In this document: positions 25,118 to 37,400 of the stretch, one piece after another
How the letters are laid out: each line of letters opens with the position of its first letter
Position numbering within the stretch: position 1 is the first letter of the stretch
Assembly: GCA_023231475.1 (NCBI GenBank)
Contig: JALJEE010002128.1
Location: 1 to 64,000 of the forward strand
Length of the DNA: 64,000 nt
From: Seison nebaliae
Lineage: Eukaryota; Rotifera; Pararotatoria; Seisonacea; Seisonidae
Direction: 5' to 3'
The notes under the pieces: model-generated
What the model was told of the DNA's origin: nothing
What the model saw: the letters and a program-made list of their open reading frames with translations, nothing else
Databases searched by the model: none
Program-made: the position numbers and the translations under genes

Positions 25118-26347
25118 ATGACAACGTCGTTGGGAACGAATAAGTATAATCGGTCGAATTGGGAAGTCTCCAATTTTCCCATTTTATGTGAGACATGTCT
25201 TGGCGATAATCCATATGTGAGAATGCAACGAGATGCTCGTGGTGCCGAATGTAAAATATGTCAACGACCATTCACCACATTCCGTTGGTGTCCCGGTGCT
25301 CGGATGCGATTTAAACAAACCGAAATTTGTCAGACATGTGCAAAAGTGAAAAATGTGTGTCAAACATGTCTGCTTGATCTACGTTATGGTTTACCAGTGG
25401 AAGTACGAGATGCAGCATTGAATTTATCCAATGATAATGAACCGACATCAGATGTGAATCGAGAATATTATTTGCAGAATGTGGAGAGAGAAATGGGTGA
25501 GAAAGATTCGGCAGAACCGGTGAGTAAATTCAATGAGAAGGATAATCCCGTTCTCAAAAATCAGAATGATGATATGTTGTTGAAATTGGCGAGAACGCAA
25601 CCATATTACAAAAGAAATCGTCCTCACATTTGTAGTTTCTTCGTCAAAGGGGAATGTGGACGTGGCGAAGAATGTCCATATCGACATGAGAAACCGGGCG
25701 ATCCAGACGATCCACTCACTGATCAGAATCTTCGAGATCGTTATTATGGTATTCGAGATCCAGTTGCAGCGAAATTGTTAAATGCATATAAATCGATGCC
25801 GAAATTGGAGAAACCGTCAGATCGATCAGTAACATCGTTATATGTGGGAAATATTGGATTGTTGAGTGAGAATAAATTGAAAAATTATTTTTGTCAATAT
25901 GGTCAAATTCAATCGGTGACTATGCAAACGAAATCATCTTGTGCTTTCGTCCAATTCAAAAAACGAGAAGACGCAGAATATGCAGCAGATGCAACATTCA
26001 ATAAATTGCAAGTAGATGGGAAACGATTGACAATTAAATGGAAACATTCTCCTAATCATAATCAAACATCTTCATTCACTTCCTCTTCATCATCTGGAAA
26101 TATTCGAAATAATTGTCCAGTTCCCAATCTGGCACCAGTTTTACCTGCACCTGGTGTCACTATGATTAATTTCCAGCCAAGTAGTGGAAAACGAACATCA
26201 ACGAATATGAATGACAATAACAAGAAGAGTTTAATGGAGAATCAACATTTCGTTCAAGAATTGAGAGACGCACCAAAAGATAATATAAATATAAATGAAA
26301 ATAATCAAATTTATTATGACAGTCAAAATCCTGATCTTCTCACATAA
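25118..26347 (+). CDS. RBM22: Pre-mRNA-splicing factor RBM22
   Basis: Spliceosome activation factor that contacts U6 snRNA and the pre-mRNA in the catalytic core; the yeast counterparts are Cwc2 and Slt11. It is an uninterrupted 409-residue frame, near the vertebrate length of 420. The N-terminus [16 protein letters not shown] is family-typical and fixes the start at 25118. It is followed by a Cys-rich zinc-binding region ([43 protein letters not shown]). A CCCH zinc finger is at [21 protein letters not shown]. An RRM follows with RNP2 SLYVGNI and RNP1-like SCAFVQF. The Pro-rich C-terminal tail of vertebrates is shorter here and Asn-rich. bL36m follows after only 76 nt. Confidence 0.97.
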   Translation: MTTSLGTNKYNRSNWEVSNFPILCETCLGDNPYVRMQRDARGAECKICQRPFTTFRWCPGARMRFKQTEICQTCAKVKNVCQTCLLDLRYGLPVEVRDAALNLSNDNEPTSDVNREYYLQNVEREMGEKDSAEPVSKFNEKDNPVLKNQNDDMLLKLARTQPYYKRNRPHICSFFVKGECGRGEECPYRHEKPGDPDDPLTDQNLRDRYYGIRDPVAAKLLNAYKSMPKLEKPSDRSVTSLYVGNIGLLSENKLKNYFCQYGQIQSVTMQTKSSCAFVQFKKREDAEYAADATFNKLQVDGKRLTIKWKHSPNHNQTSSFTSSSSSGNIRNNCPVPNLAPVLPAPGVTMINFQPSSGKRTSTNMNDNNKKSLMENQHFVQELRDAPKDNININENNQIYYDSQNPDLLT

Positions 26348-26423
26348 ATCTTCATTTATTTCTTCATCAGTTTTCTTTAAATGAATTTCTCCTTTCTCCA
26401 CAGATCTCGTTTGTTGTGTGGAA

Positions 26424-26612
26424 ATGTTAAGAAATATTCTCGTCAACTTTTCTCGTTCGTATAAGACTAAAGTTCAATTGAAACGACGATGCAATGATTG
26501 TTATTATAAATGGAGAAATGGACGTTTATACGTCGAATGTACCACATTTCCAAGACATAAACAACGACATAGATATTCTATGGAACCGGGAAGGAAATCG
26601 GAAGAAAACTAA
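26424..26612 (+). CDS. MRPL36: Mitochondrial large ribosomal subunit protein bL36m
   Basis: A 62-residue protein of the mitochondrial 39S subunit. After a short leader ([12 protein letters not shown], rich in Arg and Ser as for mitochondrial import) comes the L36 fold: [20 protein letters not shown], then the third zinc ligand in YVEC and the HKQR motif near the end. The spacing CxxC...C....H is that of zinc-type bL36. A 16-residue tail after HKQRH is extra. The ATG at 26424 is preferred over the in-frame GTG at 26418. Its start lies 76 nt after the RBM22 stop, with a CTCCACAG acceptor in the spacer and no AATAAA there. Confidence 0.92.
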   Translation: MLRNILVNFSRSYKTKVQLKRRCNDCYYKWRNGRLYVECTTFPRHKQRHRYSMEPGRKSEEN

Positions 26613-26788
26613 ATTTTTTTTCATTTTTTTTTAAATTTCATAATAAACAAATTAGTGATAATTAAATGATTCTTCTGATGATCGTATATCAGTTGAGATG
26701 ATGGAATTTTCTTCTCGATTCGGATAACCTAATTTAGTGTGTTCTATAAAAATTTCATTTTATTTAACATTCATTCTAACAAATCATA

Positions 26789-27294
26789 CTAACTATTTCT
26801 AGTACGTAAACTTAATAGGAATAAAATGAGTAATAGAAGAAGGAAAGAATAAAGAACGATCATTTCCACCGATATCCACATAATCTTCAAATCAGCTATA
26901 CGGAAAATAAATTGAATTGATTTATATTCTGAAAAAAGTTTGTTAGATTTCATTGACCTATTTGAAAATGTTAACTTACTTGAATGTTCATCAATGTTTG
27001 AAGAAATTCATGCTTAATTATTTCATTCAACTTTTTCTCAAACATTTTTTCGAGAACAAACGATGTCCTCTTCTTGCCACAAGTCAGTTTGAGATATTCG
27101 CAGAACAATGTTGCCTCACCTTTCAAGGCAATGGTGAAATTGAATGAATCTGACTCAACTTCACCATGTAATAATGTGGAATGTCTCAATTTACTTGCTG
27201 CTGTACCAAAAATGTTTGAAAATAATCTTTCCGCTTCTATTTCTATCTTTAAAAAAGTGAAATTCCACTCATGGAAAATAGACAATAAACTCAT
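26789..27294 (-). CDS. Small possible membrane protein, unknown
   Basis: I do not recognise this gene. The first exon (27294-26980, 105 codons) starts with an ATG, has even coding-like composition and ends at a strong GTAAGT donor. A second exon at 26884-26789 keeps phase and adds a strong hydrophobic segment (MIVLYSFLLLLLILFLL) near the C-terminus, giving a 136-residue possible tail-anchored protein. A competing acceptor near 26936, with a better pyrimidine tract, would instead add only about ten residues and no helix. Existence of the gene is moderately supported; its 3' end is not. Confidence 0.35.
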
Positions 27295-27537
27295 ATTTGG
27301 AATGAAATAATAAAAATAACGATTTTTATAAATTTTATTTTGTTCCTTTTCTCTCTCAATTTTATGTTGCCACTTATTTCAAATATTGCATCATCTTCTA
27401 ATCGTCCAGAATATTTCACATCTATCGGACTATTTGAGATGATAGAAGAGAAGAATGTAAAGACGAAACGAACATAAAATTGTCGGTTGGAGCCGAGGGT
27501 AATACGGATACTTTAATAATCCTTTCGTATAAGATCA

Positions 27538-29116
27538 TCAATTCATATTTAAACACCTTTTCAAAAAATTAAGAAACTGTATTCGGTCACGAGCTTGTTT
27601 CTTCGTATGATATTCTGTATATCTTGAAGTGATTTCTGTGACTCTTTTAATAAACGACAATGAAGAAAATAAGAAGAATATGGAGAGTAACTTAACAGTT
27701 TTCGCGAACGCCAATGTCGGAATCGTTCGACTAATTAATGTGGTAGTTGTACTGGTTAAACTGGTGGTTGTAGTGGTAGTGGTTGTGGTAGTAGTGGTTG
27801 TTGTAGTCGTTGTAGTCGTTGTTGTAGTTGTGGTTGTGGTGGTGGTGGTTGTGGTTGTTGTTATTGTTATTGTTGTCTATATTAAAAAATTTCATTAAAA
27901 TTTTTCAAAAGAAATTTTATATTTTATACAAATCGATTCTTCACTTTATGTACCTGACTTCAACAGACATTATATTCAAATTTATCTTTTTTCATTTTAC
28001 TACTCATTATGAATTATCGCGCTATGTTTTTGGTATCTTAACTCGACACTTTTAGCGTTATGATGAAACATACGAACCGTGGGAGTTGTTGTGGTGGTGG
28101 GAGAGGTGTCGTAACTGACACTTATCGTAAAAGGACAAGTACTTGTGGTGGGAGTATTCGTAGTAGTAGTAGTGGTTGTTGTTGTTGTAGTTGTGGTTGT
28201 TGTAGTTGTGGTAGTTGTTGTAGTTGTAGTAGTGGTAGTTGTTGTGGTGGTTGTGGTTGTACTAGTAGTGGTAGTTATTCGAGTTTGTGTAAAATCGTTA
28301 TAATAATCGATAAATGACTTAAAATAAAAGTTTTTTTTCGTGGGGATCTCAATGAAAGTTTAACTCCGTTCATTAGAACATGTGAATCTTGATCACCATT
28401 CATATAATACAATCCTTCTCTTAACGTCAATATGACGATGCACGAATGCATTTTAATTTGTTCTAACAGGACTCGTTTAACATCCTCCACACCTCGAAAA
28501 GAATTGATGATAAAATAAAAATGTGAAAGAAATAAATAAAAAAACCGTCTGCTTTTACATAATGAATGGGAAACATGGTTTTCTTCCACCATTGAAACGT
28601 AGGTCTGATCATAGTCGATCGATTTTCATGTCGTGACCAGATTCTAATATTTCTTCGATATTCCTGAAATTCTTCATTCTCTTCCTTTTTCTCTTTCTTA
28701 GTCAATAATCGACGTCTATCACAATTAAATGGAAACTCCTGATATTTTATACGATCATACAACTTCATTAACTGATGCTCTAATATGCTCGAAGGAAATT
28801 TAAACTATAATATTCTGACAGTTCAGTTTATTAGGTCCACTGAAATTTAGTGAGATAATAGAAGAAATGAGATATTATAAAGAAATATATAATATTATAA
28901 CAGATCACCGCGACATATGAGTCTTGTGCGTATTTTACTTTCTATACAATAGGATTCGAAACATACATCCGTGGAACTATTCTGACCACCATTTACAATG
29001 ACGAGGAGATATCGAATAAATAAACGTTTTTTTCCTCTGGCTTTTATCGTACATACCCCACCAATTATAAATAGAAAACAAACGAAAATGTATTGAAATC
29101 GAATTGGTCTAATCAT
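27538..29116 (-). CDS. Secreted threonine-rich mucin-like protein
   Basis: Six exons on the minus strand hold phase: 29116-29057, 28981-28909, 28779-28546, 28492-28365, 28317-28078, 27876-27538, giving about 357 residues. The first exon is a signal peptide (MIRPIRFQYIFVCFLFIIGG). Exons 2-4 encode a Cys-bearing globular part; the segment FPIHYVKADG...HSCIV weakly recalls the start of an astacin protease domain, but no HExxH follows, so no enzyme is claimed. Exons 5 and 6 encode two long runs of almost pure threonine, expected to be O-glycosylated. A hydrophobic stretch near the C-terminus (LLSIFFLFSSLSF) could be a membrane anchor. The last exon and the stop are the weakest part of the model; a stop near 28003 is an alternative end. 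Confidence 0.5.
27745..28275. repeat. Two GT-rich low-complexity tracts
   Basis: The plus strand at about 27745-27885 and 28140-28275 is almost entirely G and T, as GTN triplets. Read on the minus strand they are the threonine runs of the gene at 27538-29116. The plus-strand valine or Cys/Gly open frames here are shadows. Confidence 0.75.
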
Positions 29117-30973
29117 AAATTGTTTTCACCATATCTCCATATGGTACTCTTTTGTTTATGTTTATAAAGAATATCCACTGGAGAAACTAAAAAGAAAAAT
29201 TGATAAATGAGTTTAAAATATTTTCAATGAGATAACTTAATAACAGATGGAAATTTTTTTCTTAATGACTTAAGATTGTGGATGAATTATATTGAGAAAA
29301 CATACGAAAATTATCGTATGATGGGAAAAAGTTTATATTACTTTAGAACTATCTGTTTATTATGTTCAATAAGAACGATAATTAAGAATTCCATTTTCAA
29401 GAATCAGCATGATGATATATTGTGGAAATTGAATAAAATGCAACCATATTATTAAAGAAATCGACCTCATATATTTGATGGTATACGTTAAAATAATCTT
29501 TCTGCGTCTTTTAATAAATTATGAGTCTCGTAAACTGAAAATCAGTTGAATTTTTTTATATTATGAATAATGGTTGAGATTTCATTGAAGTATGTTAAAA
29601 TGTTAACTGATTCGAAGGGTTTCTTTTAATTCAAGCTGTACGATATTTCATATTTTATACCACCTGGAACTAACGTATTGTTTTGAGTGATCTGGTTTGA
29701 ACTTATTTAAATAAATTTAAGACCTTTATCTATAGAAGCCACAGCAAAAAATCATACTGGGTCGTCATCAATCATTGCGAATTTAAATGATCAAATGGAA
29801 ATTTTGAGCAAAATCTCCTTTGAGTTTTCTAATTTTTCAACTTTGCCCGATGAATTTCTACAATGATTTTTAGATAATATACCAATAATAATCAGATTTT
29901 ATTATCATAAGTAAACGTATGATAAATCATCTAATAATCATATGATTAATCAGTAAATTATCAGTAATATATCAAAAGTTATTTTCAATATATGTATGAT
30001 AATCAAATATTAATTATTATGCTTTAAATCATGCATGCTCATTTATCAACATGTTGATAAAGAATATTAAAATATATACACTACCGTTTGATATCTTTAT
30101 TGTTCTGTCGATCAAGGTAAAATTGGATAAATTAAGAACTCCGGGTAATTTATATCTCACAATCTTGTCAGTTTCTAGAGAGGATACTTATTTAGTTTCT
30201 TTCGTCGAAAAACGATTTTTTAAAACTTGATCATTTTATTGAAACAATATTACATCATCTTTAAATGATTCAAAATGAATAATCGACTGATGAAAAAGAA
30301 AAAGTGGGAGAGAAAGATTTATCTCATTGTCAGCCCTAGGATGTTTACCTTCAATTTCTTTCCTTTTCCCCATTAAATTTAAAATTTCAAATAATTAAAA
30401 TTATATTTCTGTAAATCAAATCAAATTGGAGTTAAATCGTTTTATTAAACTGACTCACTTAACCTATTATTAACCTTCTTATTAATAAACTGAAGATTAA
30501 AACCCAAATTTGAAACGATCATACGATCAGGCGGGAATTCTAAGGACAAACCAGTAAATCGTTCAAATATTATATAGACGATTAGGAATTAGAATGAAGA
30601 GAAAAAAAATTTTGGTTTTTAACTTCTATTCTATATTTTATTCTCATGTTAAACTTATTCGTTATGAGTTAATCATAATTTCATTAAGTTTACGTTTTCT
30701 TATGAATTTCTGATTAAATTTATTATTATGAATTTACTCTATCATCATCGATTTAATGTATGGAATTCGTTTGCGATTCGAATGAGGAGCTTTACAGAAA
30801 GCATGACTTCGGTGATTATCGACGAAATGATTCTTTGGTAATTTTTTCAGTTGTATCACGTGGCAGATTTCCAGAAAACTAAAGACCTAAAACGGAAATT
30901 ATGATGATTACTTAGAAAAGTGGTAAGACTATAAAATAATTTTTTTTCTTTAAATTTTTCTATCGAAATTAGA
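29117..30973. other. Intergenic region holding an RBM22 relic
   Basis: Apart from the RBM22-derived fragment at 29375-29545, nothing recognisable is seen. The 3' half should contain the promoter of the ZIP transporter gene. Confidence 0.5.
29375..29545 (+). pseudogene. Decayed partial copy of RBM22
   Basis: The stretch 29397-29480 aligns with functional RBM22 at about 25554-25640. Translated, it reads NQHDDILWKLNKMQPYY, stop, RNRPHI, against [24 protein letters not shown]. Further on, near 29508-29545, ASFNKL, stop, V matches ATFNKLQV of the RBM22 RRM, so an internal segment of several hundred bases is missing. Stops and many substitutions mean it is non-functional. It is on the same strand as the parent, about 3.8 kb downstream. 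Confidence 0.75.
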
Positions 30974-31642
30974 ATGATGAATGTTGTTGGTTGGTGCTCT
31001 TTATTTCTCCTTCTGACATGTCTCCATTCATCATTGGAAAACGGGAATTCCATCAGTTACGAATTCGTTGGAGATGTAACATGTGCCAATAAAACAACAT
31101 ACCAATGTTCGATCGATGATTGTGGTTGTGTTGTGGGAGTGGAAGAGGAGGAGATATTGGAGAGACCGACAAAAAAAGAGATTTGGGGCATCGGATTGTT
31201 AATGGTGACGATAATAAATATGTGCAGTCTGGTAGGTGCAGTGCTCTACCCGTTGATGAAGATGAAATTTTATTATCTTTTCCATTTGCCATTAATTGGA
31301 TTGGCAATCGGATCGTTGTCTGGTACAGCTTTATTACATCTATTGCCGAAAGCGTATAAAGTGTCGGATGAAGATTTCCATTTCGTATGGAAAGGTTCAA
31401 CAGCTGTCGTCGGAATTTATATGTTCTACACTTTGGAAAGAATCATCAATATTGTAATTTCTGTCAATCGAATCAAAAAGAGTCGAGTTTATTCAAATTC
31501 ATCAGATTAGATGATTCATTTCCGTTCATTAATATAGAAAGATCAAAAAACGGTCAAGAAGGAAAATAAAGAAAATGGTGAAGTGAATAATGATTCAAAT
31601 ATCAATTCAAATTGTTAGAATTGTCATATTTGTCTTCCCTCT

Positions 31643-31674
<32 letters not shown>

Positions 31675-32805
31675 AACTAAATTATTAACAAAAAATTAAC
31701 GACAATATTTTTCTTTCTCGACATTTTGTCGAATTTGTTAACTGAAAACGTTGAAATTTGGAAAACTAAATAGTGTTGGGAGAAGAAGAAATTATGCTGT
31801 ATAACAATTATAAACTCGTCAATAACAACGATTCACGTTGGTGTATTTCTGATGGAATTGAATTGGTATATGTCTTTCTTAATTTTTCACTCACTAAATT
31901 TCACTTAAATTTTCATTCATTTACTCTTCTTCTTTTTTCGAATTTAAACGAGTCATTTAACGCTATACAGCTACATTTTCTTTTTTGATGATGAATGAAT
32001 ATATTTCTTCTAATTTAATGAATGTTTTCCAGCGATCGATATGAACAATACATGTCCAACATCTGATCATTTTTCAATGATGGATAATAAAGTGACGTCG
32101 GACGTCCATAGTAAACAACCACATCATGCTCATTTGGGAAATGCTACTCGTGGTATTGTTGCTTGGATGATCATCATTGGTGATTCTCTTCACAATACAA
32201 TCGATGGTTTGACAATTGGCGCTGCATTCTCTCAATCAAAATCCATCGGGATCAATGTAGCTGTAGCGGTGATATGTGAAGAGTTCCCTCACGAATTAGG
32301 TTTCTCTTCTTCATCTTCCTATCATTCTCTTATCATTAATTTTTTAAGGTGATTTTGTGATTCTTTTGAATTCGGGAATGTCCGTTTGGAAAGCGATGGC
32401 TTTCAATTTCATGTCGGCTTGTTTCTGTTACTTAGGATTTGTTATTGGGGCGATTGTTGGTGTAGAAAGCGAGGATGCAGCAACATGGATTTTTGCATTA
32501 GCAGGAGGAATGTTCATCTACATCTCTCTCGTCAATATCGTTAGGAAGAATTTGAAATTGAAAATTTTATTTTGAATTCCATTTAATTTGTACAGGTGCC
32601 CGAACTCATTCATTCGTCGGAAGAAACAGAAGAACGTCTATTGCAACGCAAATGTGAAGAACTTCAATGTGATGTGGACGCATTAACTTTCCGGCAACGC
32701 ATATGGTGTTCACTTTGTCCTTATCTACTTCAAAATGTGGGATTACTTACTGGATATATTGTGATGATCTTACTAGCTCGATTCTCTGAAACGATTCAAA
32801 TTTAA
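30974..32805 (+). CDS. SLC39A8/SLC39A14: ZIP metal transporter, ZIP8/ZIP14 type
   Basis: Plasma-membrane or lysosomal importer of divalent metals (Zn, Fe, Mn, Cd in the vertebrate relatives). Exons: 30974-31486, 31538-31577, 31774-about 31836, 32033-32299, 32349-32539, 32596-32805, giving about 427 residues. A signal peptide ([20 protein letters not shown]) and a short Cys-bearing ectodomain precede the helices. TM2-3 are at [20 protein letters not shown] and [21 protein letters not shown]. The His-rich cytoplasmic loop ([11 protein letters not shown]) is followed by the metal-site motifs HNTIDG and, across the exon 4/5 border, EEFPHELGD. The Glu in place of the usual His at the start of that motif is the ZIP8/ZIP14 signature. 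The end [11 protein letters not shown]...NVGLLTGY fits the family. The donor of exon 3 is uncertain: the obvious site at 31866 breaks phase, so the variable loop length is approximate. Confidence 0.92.
31652..31673. repeat. CT dinucleotide repeat in a ZIP gene intron
   Basis: A (CT)n run of about eleven units lies in the second intron of the ZIP gene, upstream of exon 3. Confidence 0.8.
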
Positions 32806-34374
32806 TCAGAAACTCCAATTATTATTATTCCTCCAATTCAACAGCAATTTCCAAATTATTTTCCCTTATCCCATAGCATAGAGTGCAAAATAGAGTTATT
32901 TCGTTAAACTCAAATCTCAAAATGGTTAACATGATAGAAAAGTCGTTTGGTGGAAATTTTTCGTCGATTTGACAGGACGAATAAATATGAGAATTTTTCG
33001 AAAATTTTTCAAGAAATTTTTTCTTTTGTCTATTGACATATGTCAATATTCCCTCGTGAAAAACTTACTCCACTACCACTTTCAATGGAATCGTCGAAAG
33101 GCTAAAGTTGAAGACTCAGGAATGGTTAATCGAATTCACTTATTAGATTTCTTTTTATGATTTTTGAAGAAAGTCAATTCGTTCCTATTAAATAATTCCT
33201 TTCATTCTTCCATAATCATTTTCTACAAATTTATTTCGAATTCAATATCGTTTCTTTTATTTCCATTTTTTCTCCTTTTTAGACATTTCTCATATTTTTC
33301 AATTCCGTCCTATTATTCTTATATTATTCGTCTTTTTCATCCATTTCCGTTGTTGTATTGGAGGAAAGTTATTGTTGGTTAAATTAAAAATTTTATTTAT
33401 CTTCTCTCAAAATGATGATTATGATGATGCGAGATATATTTATAAAGTTAATTTGTTGTAGTGATGAGATGAAATGGTTTTTTTATTCATCTTCTACTAG
33501 TTATTTGAATTCGCATCGGTTATGTGATCAGTTAAATAGAAAAGGAATTTTTTGTAGAGAATTAGCTGAAAGTGGAGGAAGAGGTAGAATCTAATTATGA
33601 CAGAAGGGAATGATCGGAAAAAAGAAATCCAATTATTTTTTTATGCCGTCTATACACCATCCTCTCCCTTCTAATAGACAACAGATGATGCCTCATCTGC
33701 AAATTGGTAGTTGTCCTTCTGGTGTAACTATTTCTTACATGAGACAAGTAAGAGGTGATATATGATGACGATGAGAGACTTCATCGGATAGTATCCGTTA
33801 CTGGAAAGTAGATATTGGAAGAAGTAGATTCATTTGAAAATATCATACGGAAAACGAGGAATCGTATTCTCTAGTTTCATATGATTATGTTATAGATCTA
33901 TTTGTCTGACACTGGCGAACGGATGAACATTCTCAACTCAATTATTTGATTACCTCGTCCAACAGTTATCCATTTCCGAGAAATGTATATGGATGTCTCT
34001 CTGCTCGGCTGACTCTCGTGAGAGTAGAGAAGATTCATCTGAATACTATTTATATGCGTATCCGAATGAAGAAGCAAAACTTTTCTTCCACAAAAGAGAA
34101 GAAAGAACTGATAGCGCCGGGAGAATTATCACTCGAAAATTCAAACGAATTCTCTTTTTTTCAAGAGACTATAGTCCCATTGAGAAATGGAATTTAATTA
34201 AAGCACAAAAAATGAACAGGAGAATTATCCATTAATTTTCTTCTCTTTAGTCGTCAGATAGACTTATTTCTCTTAATTGTTTAATTATACTTTTCCATAA
34301 CATTTGCGACAACCCAATAATCACATATCGAAAATATTTTTTTATCTTCAACTTCTTCTCATTCTCAATTATAG
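32806..34374. other. Intergenic region with one possible small exon
   Basis: Nothing is recognisable between 32806 and about 33990. An 80-codon open frame at 33993-34235 (starting MSLCSADSRES) has a coding-like composition but no family, no valine codons, and no donor compatible with the exon at 34375. It may be an exon or chance. Confidence 0.35.
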
Positions 34375-34410
34375 GAAGATATATGTTCGAATAAAATTAA
34401 CAATAACTCA

Positions 34411-37400
34411 ATGACGATGATGATGAAGATTAGAAATATGAGTGAGATGATTGAACGTTTAAAGAATGGAATTGAAGAAGAGGACGAAATAAGTAATCTG
34501 GAAGAATTGAATGGAACTGTAATGGAAGTGAATCGGTAAGTGAAAAACGTTCTTTGATAAAGGAAGACATCTGTATACTAAAATCATTCACGAATATGTT
34601 GTACAGATATTTGAGTATGCTAATTTAAGAGTTTAGGTGATTTGGTAGACGGGACTATTTGGTAGACCGACCATTTGGTAGACGGAGATTTGGTAGATTT
34701 GCTCCAAAATTTTGGATCATTCAAAAGGATTATGCTCATTAAAAATACGGTTAAAGTTAAATTTTAATTTTAATTAATTATGTAATTTATTATATTATAA
34801 TATTTTATTTATAAAGAAAAAATTTATATAATTTTCAGAAAGTGGAATTCTCCTACAATCTGATTTTTAACCACATAGACGAAGCAGATATCCTAATTTT
34901 AGGCACTTTTTTGCAATATCTCAAATGACAATTCTTATCATTTTCTTCCGTTGATTGAGGATGAAGGTCCAACATCGGATTCGAATCATTTAAACTTTTC
35001 GTGTTCCAGATAATTGGCATGACTACACATTCTCCAGTGTACGTGCATACTAGAATGCCAAAAATATAATGAAAGAATTAAGAGCATAAAAATTAGGATG
35101 CTAACTATGTAAGAATTAATTAGCAATTTTACAAATTAAATCTAATCATTGAACATCCAATTTAGTTAAATGTTTCTATGTACGAAGCCTACGGGAACAA
35201 ATTATGATATTTTCACGATTAATTAACATGATTAATATGATTTTGTCTAATGTTTTAACATCAAATGATGATGCAATTTAATTAATATGATAATTCACAG
35301 CATAATATTTTCATAATAATAATGTCGTAATACAATGTCGATTGATGCCTAAATGGATATCGCAAAATCTACCGCAAACTTTACTGACGTATTGAGATAT
35401 GAAAGAAATGAATCAGCTTATGATGGCAAAATGAAAGTTATTCTCAACCTTCAACATACTACACTGGCGTTATGTTGTCTAAGTATCATATCAATTTCAA
35501 TCTCTTTATATTATCATTATAAGAAAATGTTATTTTATCGTAACCAATTGGAATGTATGGAAAGCAGTATGAAATGTTATATCTCTTTAGAATATTTAGA
35601 ATATTTAATTATTTATCGAAATATACTTGGTCTCATTTTCTTATCCTCCATAACCATCACATATATGTTCTCCAAGAAGCTATTCAAAAATACGAATGTT
35701 TGTAGATATGTCGTTTATCTAATGACTTGTGCTAACTCAACTTATTATATTGTCCAAATTATAATGAATATCGGCATTTGTCGAATATACAAAAACCTTA
35801 AAACTTATGGTCGTTGTTCGGATTCGGATTATAACAATAAAGTAGAATGTGGTTCATTCTCAACTATACTCAAATTAGTTAGAGGTCGATATGCCACATC
35901 TTACGAGAACATTCTCGGTACTTTCTTCATTCAAATGATCATTATAACTGTCATTATTTCTATCACATCCATCGATACGTTTATGCGTAACATCTCAATT
36001 TGTTCCTCAACAAATCACGTTTATTCATCTGCTGATAAATATTTTACATCCTTCAAATTTCTAATGGTAGCAAGTACGTATTTTGTGATTTTCGCAACGG
36101 TTATTGCGTTGATAGATGTCAAAAGAAATTTATCATTATATCAAACATATTCGTTATCTTCATGGATCTACCGTCAATTGTCGGCATTTCGTCATTCTCA
36201 AATTATATTCAGCTTATTATTAGGCCTCATTGGCACACCATCGTTCTTCATATTTTGGATGGTAAGACATAAAATGCAAGGAAAAGAGAAAATGGCAATA
36301 ATAGGCTCGTATCTCTCTATCATTTGTAGTTTGCTGAGAGGATTATCGTTTACAATCGAACTCATTTTTTTCGAATGTTTTTACAAATCGAATTTTAAAA
36401 CGAATCGACTAGAGCAATGGTCTACGCACATTCCCAAAGCCACAACGATGGGACGCACGTCTCATACAAAGTAGAAATCTCCTACCATTGACCGTAAAGG
36501 AGGAGATCGATCAACAATATTTCAATTTATCACGTCGGGATTTTTTTTAAAAAAAAATCTTCCGAAGGAAAATTGAGGTTGAAATCGAAGTAAAAAACCG
36601 AGTTCCTCATGAAAATAGATAACTCATAAATTGAAACAAATTTTCGTTTATTGGACAAAAGTTAGAAAATTACTTTTTTTCGAAATTAACTATTTCCCTT
36701 AAAAATTAGAATTATCGTTTCCAAACAAAATAAATCAAGTGACAAAACGTGAAAAATATATTCCTAACAGAAACTTAAAAAACGGAAGACCATAATGATG
36801 GTCAAAAAACTACTATTTCGGTAAACATCTATAACTAATTGATAATGCCTTCTACATTTCTCTTCCAGAATGTGGTAGAGTCAAAACGATGTTAAATAAA
36901 GAACAATTCTAGACTTTCCTTAATGTTTAATTGTATTCCTTAGATGATAACTAATTTTCCATCATCTCTTTAGTACTTACCCTACTCAACAAAAAAAAAA
37001 TTTTTAACGTTGAATTGTCCGAAAAAATATACTTTATCCAAACTATTATTGTTTAGTTTGTAAAATATAATAGATAAACGTTGAAAATTGCATTGCTTTC
37101 AACTCATTCGCTATTGAACAAAAAAATAATTTTAAGATTACTATAGTAATCTTAGATTAATCTTATTTCTAATAATCTAATTTAGAAGAAGATAAATGTT
37201 TATCTTTATTATTCTCCGTAATTTACGAGCGTAATTGAAAGTCAATTTAGTTTAATTAATTAATTTTTAAATATCAATATGGTGATTACATAGATATAGA
37301 CCATGGATGTCAAATCGGGAGGAAGAAAGAGAAAAAAACAGTTTTCAGCTTCCTCTGCGTTATAGAGATCTTCTAATGTAAAAACTACAGAATGACATGA

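Noticed and set aside
27629-27898. Plus-strand poly-valine frame
   Set aside because: Shadow of the minus-strand threonine tract.
28060-28317. Plus-strand Cys/Gly/Ser-rich frame resembling a metallothionein or keratin-associated protein
   Set aside because: Shadow of the second threonine tract; the composition comes only from GTN/GGT triplets.
33993-34235. First exon of the gypsy-derived gene
   Set aside because: The exon at 34375 needs a phase-0 donor and this frame has none; kept only as a possible separate exon.
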